Origin: Photobacterium atrarenae
Lineage (GTDB): Bacteria; Pseudomonadota; Gammaproteobacteria; Enterobacterales; Vibrionaceae
Assembly: GCF_024380015.1 (NCBI RefSeq)
Contig: NZ_CP101508.1
Coordinates: 1,302,902 to 1,366,901, forward strand
Reading direction: 5' to 3'
DNA length: 64,000 nt
In this document: positions 61,818-64,000 of the stretch, one piece after another
Layout of the letters: the number at the start of each line of letters is the position of its first letter
Numbering within the stretch: position 1 is the first letter of the stretch
Position numbers and translations under genes: made by a program
The notes under the pieces: generated by a model
What the model was told of the DNA's origin: nothing
The model's input: the letters and a program-made list of their open reading frames with translations, nothing else
The model's database searches: none

Positions 61818-62012
61818 AGTCTTATCCCGTCGATCCAATAAAGAGGGCGTTCAACAAGGGTTTGTTGCTGCTGAGAATACGGATGTAATAAACCTATGTT
61901 ATTTGTATCAATATTCAGTATAGGAATAGATAGTGATTCTTCTAGTGCTCATTCAGATTCTTGGCTCAAGATTGATTCACCAGTTTGGAGCGACGGGAAA
62001 GGGGCTGTTACT

Positions 62013-62924
62013 TTAATCGGCGGATCCGACGCAGGTGGTATAGAGCAGCGCCAGCGGGCGGTACTCATCACCTCGGCCACTGCGCAAGTTGAGAGTTTTG
62101 ACTTCGCCGGAATAGAAACTCAGGGTACTGCTCCAGTAGTTGGCCTTGATGGGCCATTGCAGGCGCAACAGGTGGTGCTGGCCATAGGTATGCAGGGCCG
62201 TGAGCTCTTCCAGAGTCGGTAGGCGCAGGCCATAGCGTCGGCACCAGCTTTCGGCTGTCTGGTAGTTCACTTTAGACCAGAAGTGACCGTACTCGTCGTT
62301 CATCATTGGCGGCATTTCTTCTACTGAACTGATATTCATTGGCTGGTGATAATTGAGCCGCTCAAACGTAAAAGCGTAAATCGCTGAATTCATGACAACC
62401 CGGTTTTCAATCAGCGTCTCCCGGGGTGTTTCTACCGGCCGGGACCGTTGCGCGCCCGGACGACTTTTTGGCGTCGGGAGTGCGGCAGATTGCGCCACGG
62501 TGATCGGCGCTAGGGTCTGGCGGATAAACGTATCGGTCAGCTTGCGTGCAGCGAGGTTTTTCTTTGCCGTCACGGCTTGTGACCAGGTTGGGAATGGCCC
62601 AATCAGACAGCGAAGGTTACCTTGATCCGGGATAAGGTAGAGATGCTTAGGGTATTGCGCCTGGAGGGTGGAAGTGATGTCTCGGTTCGGCAGATATTTT
62701 CCGTAGTGACATTGTAACCAAAAGCTCCGGCCTGAATGGCCGGTTTTCCCCCAGAGGCCGGTGCCGATATCGCAGCCGGCATTGAGGAATTGCCAGCCCC
62801 GTTCTGTTTTTTCAACCTGACAGTGAGTTGCTTCAATGTCTGTTGTTGCGTAGTTCGGTCCCGAAAAGAAGGCGCTAGTTAACAGGGCTGAGAAGACCAA
62901 GAAACGCAGATGTAGGTTGATCAT
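62013..62924 (-). CDS. Exported protein with SPOR-like and DUF1566/FGE-like regions
   Basis: A 303-residue exported protein. After the signal peptide (…FFSGPNYATTD) a region (about 65-140) resembles a SPOR domain (YLIPDQGNLRCLIGPFPTWSQAVTAKKNL). It is followed by a Pro/Arg-rich linker and a C-terminal domain (about 215-300) with WCRRYGLRLPTLEELTALHT and KANYWSSTLSFYSGEVKTLN, like DUF1566 or formylglycine-enzyme-type folds. SPOR domains bind denuded glycan strands at the division site. The family call for both parts is tentative. Confidence 0.6.
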   Translation of the reverse strand: MINLHLRFLVFSALLTSAFFSGPNYATTDIEATHCQVEKTERGWQFLNAGCDIGTGLWGKTGHSGRSFWLQCHYGKYLPNRDITSTLQAQYPKHLYLIPDQGNLRCLIGPFPTWSQAVTAKKNLAARKLTDTFIRQTLAPITVAQSAALPTPKSRPGAQRSRPVETPRETLIENRVVMNSAIYAFTFERLNYHQPMNISSVEEMPPMMNDEYGHFWSKVNYQTAESWCRRYGLRLPTLEELTALHTYGQHHLLRLQWPIKANYWSSTLSFYSGEVKTLNLRSGRGDEYRPLALLYTTCVGSAD

Positions 62925-63101
62925 GTGACAGATAACTCAAATAGAGGGTATTTACTCGTCAATATGACCATAAAATCGCACAAATGTATGAAAAATTAAA
63001 TAAAAGAATCTCAAGAGCGTGTGGTTGCCCCGAAATTGGGATGTTGCTCAATGCCATCACTTGTATTGAGTGTAGTAGAGCACGATATTAGGAAGCAACA
63101 G

Positions 63102-63130
63102 AGCCCGGTGGTGGGTACCACCGGGCTTTT
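63102..63130. terminator. Terminator-type hairpin next to the peroxidase gene
   Basis: AGCCCGGTGGT / ACCACCGGGCT forms an 11-bp stem with a 4-nt loop, with TTTT on the plus strand. It lies 20 bp past the minus-strand peroxidase stop and may serve both directions. Confidence 0.7.
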
Positions 63131-63149
63131 CTTACCGCGATCCTCGCTT

Positions 63150-64000
63150 TTAACGTTTCACCTGAATTTCAACTTTGGCGACGTTGGAGTACAAGCCGTT
63201 TTTATCCTTGATCTGATAAGTAAAGCTGACGCTTTTTCTGCTCATCGGACGGTAGGAGATCCGGCCATCACCATAGTTGGTCAGGACGCCGTCAAAGCGG
63301 TCCGGCTGGCTGATGATTTTCACTGATGAGTAATCCAGATCCGCATAGCCTTTCTCATCGTTATCCATCACGTTGATCATTGCCTCACCTGGGTATTTCA
63401 CCTCAACATAATCATCGTGGGCTTTCGGCTCTTCTGGGTTTTCGACCAGGAAGCCTTTCACCGGCGGCAGATTTTCTGCTTTACGACCATGGCGACCGAC
63501 CCCAGGAATTTCTTCCCATTGAACCAGTGCTTTACCTGTGCCGTCATCGATCACACTGTGCTCGTCACCGACATGACCAACCGGGATAAAGAGTTGTGGG
63601 TGGTCAAAGGGTGCTTCTTCCCAACGGACCCGCTCATCGGTAAGTGATTTCAGATAAGCAACCAGGGCTTTTTTCTGATCACTATCCAGGTTGAGCGGCC
63701 CTAGGTTGAATGCCAGGTTCGATGGTGAGCCGTTATGGCCTGTGGTATCAGGGCCGAACGTGTTGTTCGGGTCAACCAGGCGACGGTTACCCCCACGGCT
63801 GTAGAAGTCGACGACTTCCTCCAGGGTGGCCATACTACCGTTGTGCATATAAGGACCGGTTAGCTCAATATTATGCAGCAGCGGCACTTTAAATGAGCCT
63901 TCTACGGCAGTTCTTGCATCTGCCGGTACGTCACCGTTGATCAGGCTGCCATCAGGTGCATTGCCGGTTTGTGCCTGCATCGTGAAGGAGAGCGGCGTAC
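63150..64000 (-). CDS. MauG/cytochrome c peroxidase-family protein, partial, with an Ig-like tail
   Basis: The frame is open to the window edge, so the 5' end is missing; an internal ATG at 63980 is not the start (TPLSFTMQ continues upstream). About 284 residues remain. GSFKVPLLHNIELTGPYMHN, GSMATLEEVVDFYSRGG and the C-terminal LNLDSDQKKALVAYLKSLTD belong to the second haem domain of di-haem peroxidases. About 140 extra residues follow, ending in a cadherin/VCBS-like domain (INVMDNDEKGYADLDYSSVK, ISYRPMSRKSVSFTYQIKD). The haem CxxCH motifs lie outside the window. Confidence 0.82.
   Translation of the reverse strand, partial: TPLSFTMQAQTGNAPDGSLINGDVPADARTAVEGSFKVPLLHNIELTGPYMHNGSMATLEEVVDFYSRGGNRRLVDPNNTFGPDTTGHNGSPSNLAFNLGPLNLDSDQKKALVAYLKSLTDERVRWEEAPFDHPQLFIPVGHVGDEHSVIDDGTGKALVQWEEIPGVGRHGRKAENLPPVKGFLVENPEEPKAHDDYVEVKYPGEAMINVMDNDEKGYADLDYSSVKIISQPDRFDGVLTNYGDGRISYRPMSRKSVSFTYQIKDKNGLYSNVAKVEIQVKR

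Noticed and set aside
1..64000. Prophage, integron, IS element or CRISPR array
   Set aside because: No transposase, integrase, phage structural gene, attC-like series or regular spaced repeats were seen; repeats are limited to the small elements listed.

Overview
The window reads as chromosomal DNA of a marine gammaproteobacterium, most likely a member of the Vibrionaceae close to Photobacterium. This rests on a csgI-like, rlmI, acyP, tusE, yccA neighbourhood resembling the enterobacterial one, a secreted multi-domain chitinase, an ArsJ-type arsenate locus, a proteobacterial lysine riboswitch, a leucine/glycine/cysteine tRNA cluster, and many LysE, BCCT and c-di-GMP genes. The species call is inference. 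No phage, insertion sequence, integron or CRISPR array was seen. The mobile-looking DNA is limited to short palindromic or MITE-like repeats and one deletion scar.

Layout. 0-5.5 kb: an AraC regulator divergent from a TonB-dependent receptor with a Fur-box-like site, followed by an MsbA-type ABC exporter. 5.6-9.2 kb: a lysine riboswitch in front of a DapA-family synthase and an AstE/AspA-type deacylase, next to an AzlCD exporter pair. 9.3-16.4 kb: a lipoate-ligase-like protein, an RhlE-type helicase, a tandem SnoaL-like lipoprotein, an AraC regulator, an NhaC-type antiporter and an NmrA-like protein. 17 kb: four tRNAs. 17.5-25.9 kb: a LysE exporter with an AraC regulator, several small or envelope proteins of unknown role, a LysR regulator divergent from a beta-lactamase-fold protein with a DsbA-like partner, and a BCCT transporter. 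26.1-29.6 kb: a diguanylate cyclase fused by deletion to the tail of a DASS transporter, small genes, a MITE and a second LysE protein.

29.6-40.2 kb is the most notable block. It holds a CoA-transferase/hydrolase, a phasin, a wax ester synthase (WS/DGAT) with an unusual coiled-coil tail, an acyl-CoA-binding protein, a two-domain fatty acyl-CoA reductase, a GMC alcohol dehydrogenase and a lipase-like hydrolase. Together these could make, coat, store and mobilise wax esters. 40.2-44.3 kb is an arsenate-resistance locus: an ArsC-ArsR fusion whose ArsR half has no cysteine, a small Cys-phosphatase, GAPDH and ArsJ. Matching ATATAT-type inverted repeats lie before both transcription units.

44.5-64 kb: a GAF-PAS-GGDEF-EAL signalling protein, alanine dehydrogenase, an L,D-transpeptidase-like protein, chitinase, the csgI-like to yccA block (with a TSUP permease and a chemoreceptor inserted), a coiled-coil amino-acid-binding lipoprotein, a SPOR-like envelope protein, and the 3' part of a MauG-type di-haem peroxidase cut by the window edge.
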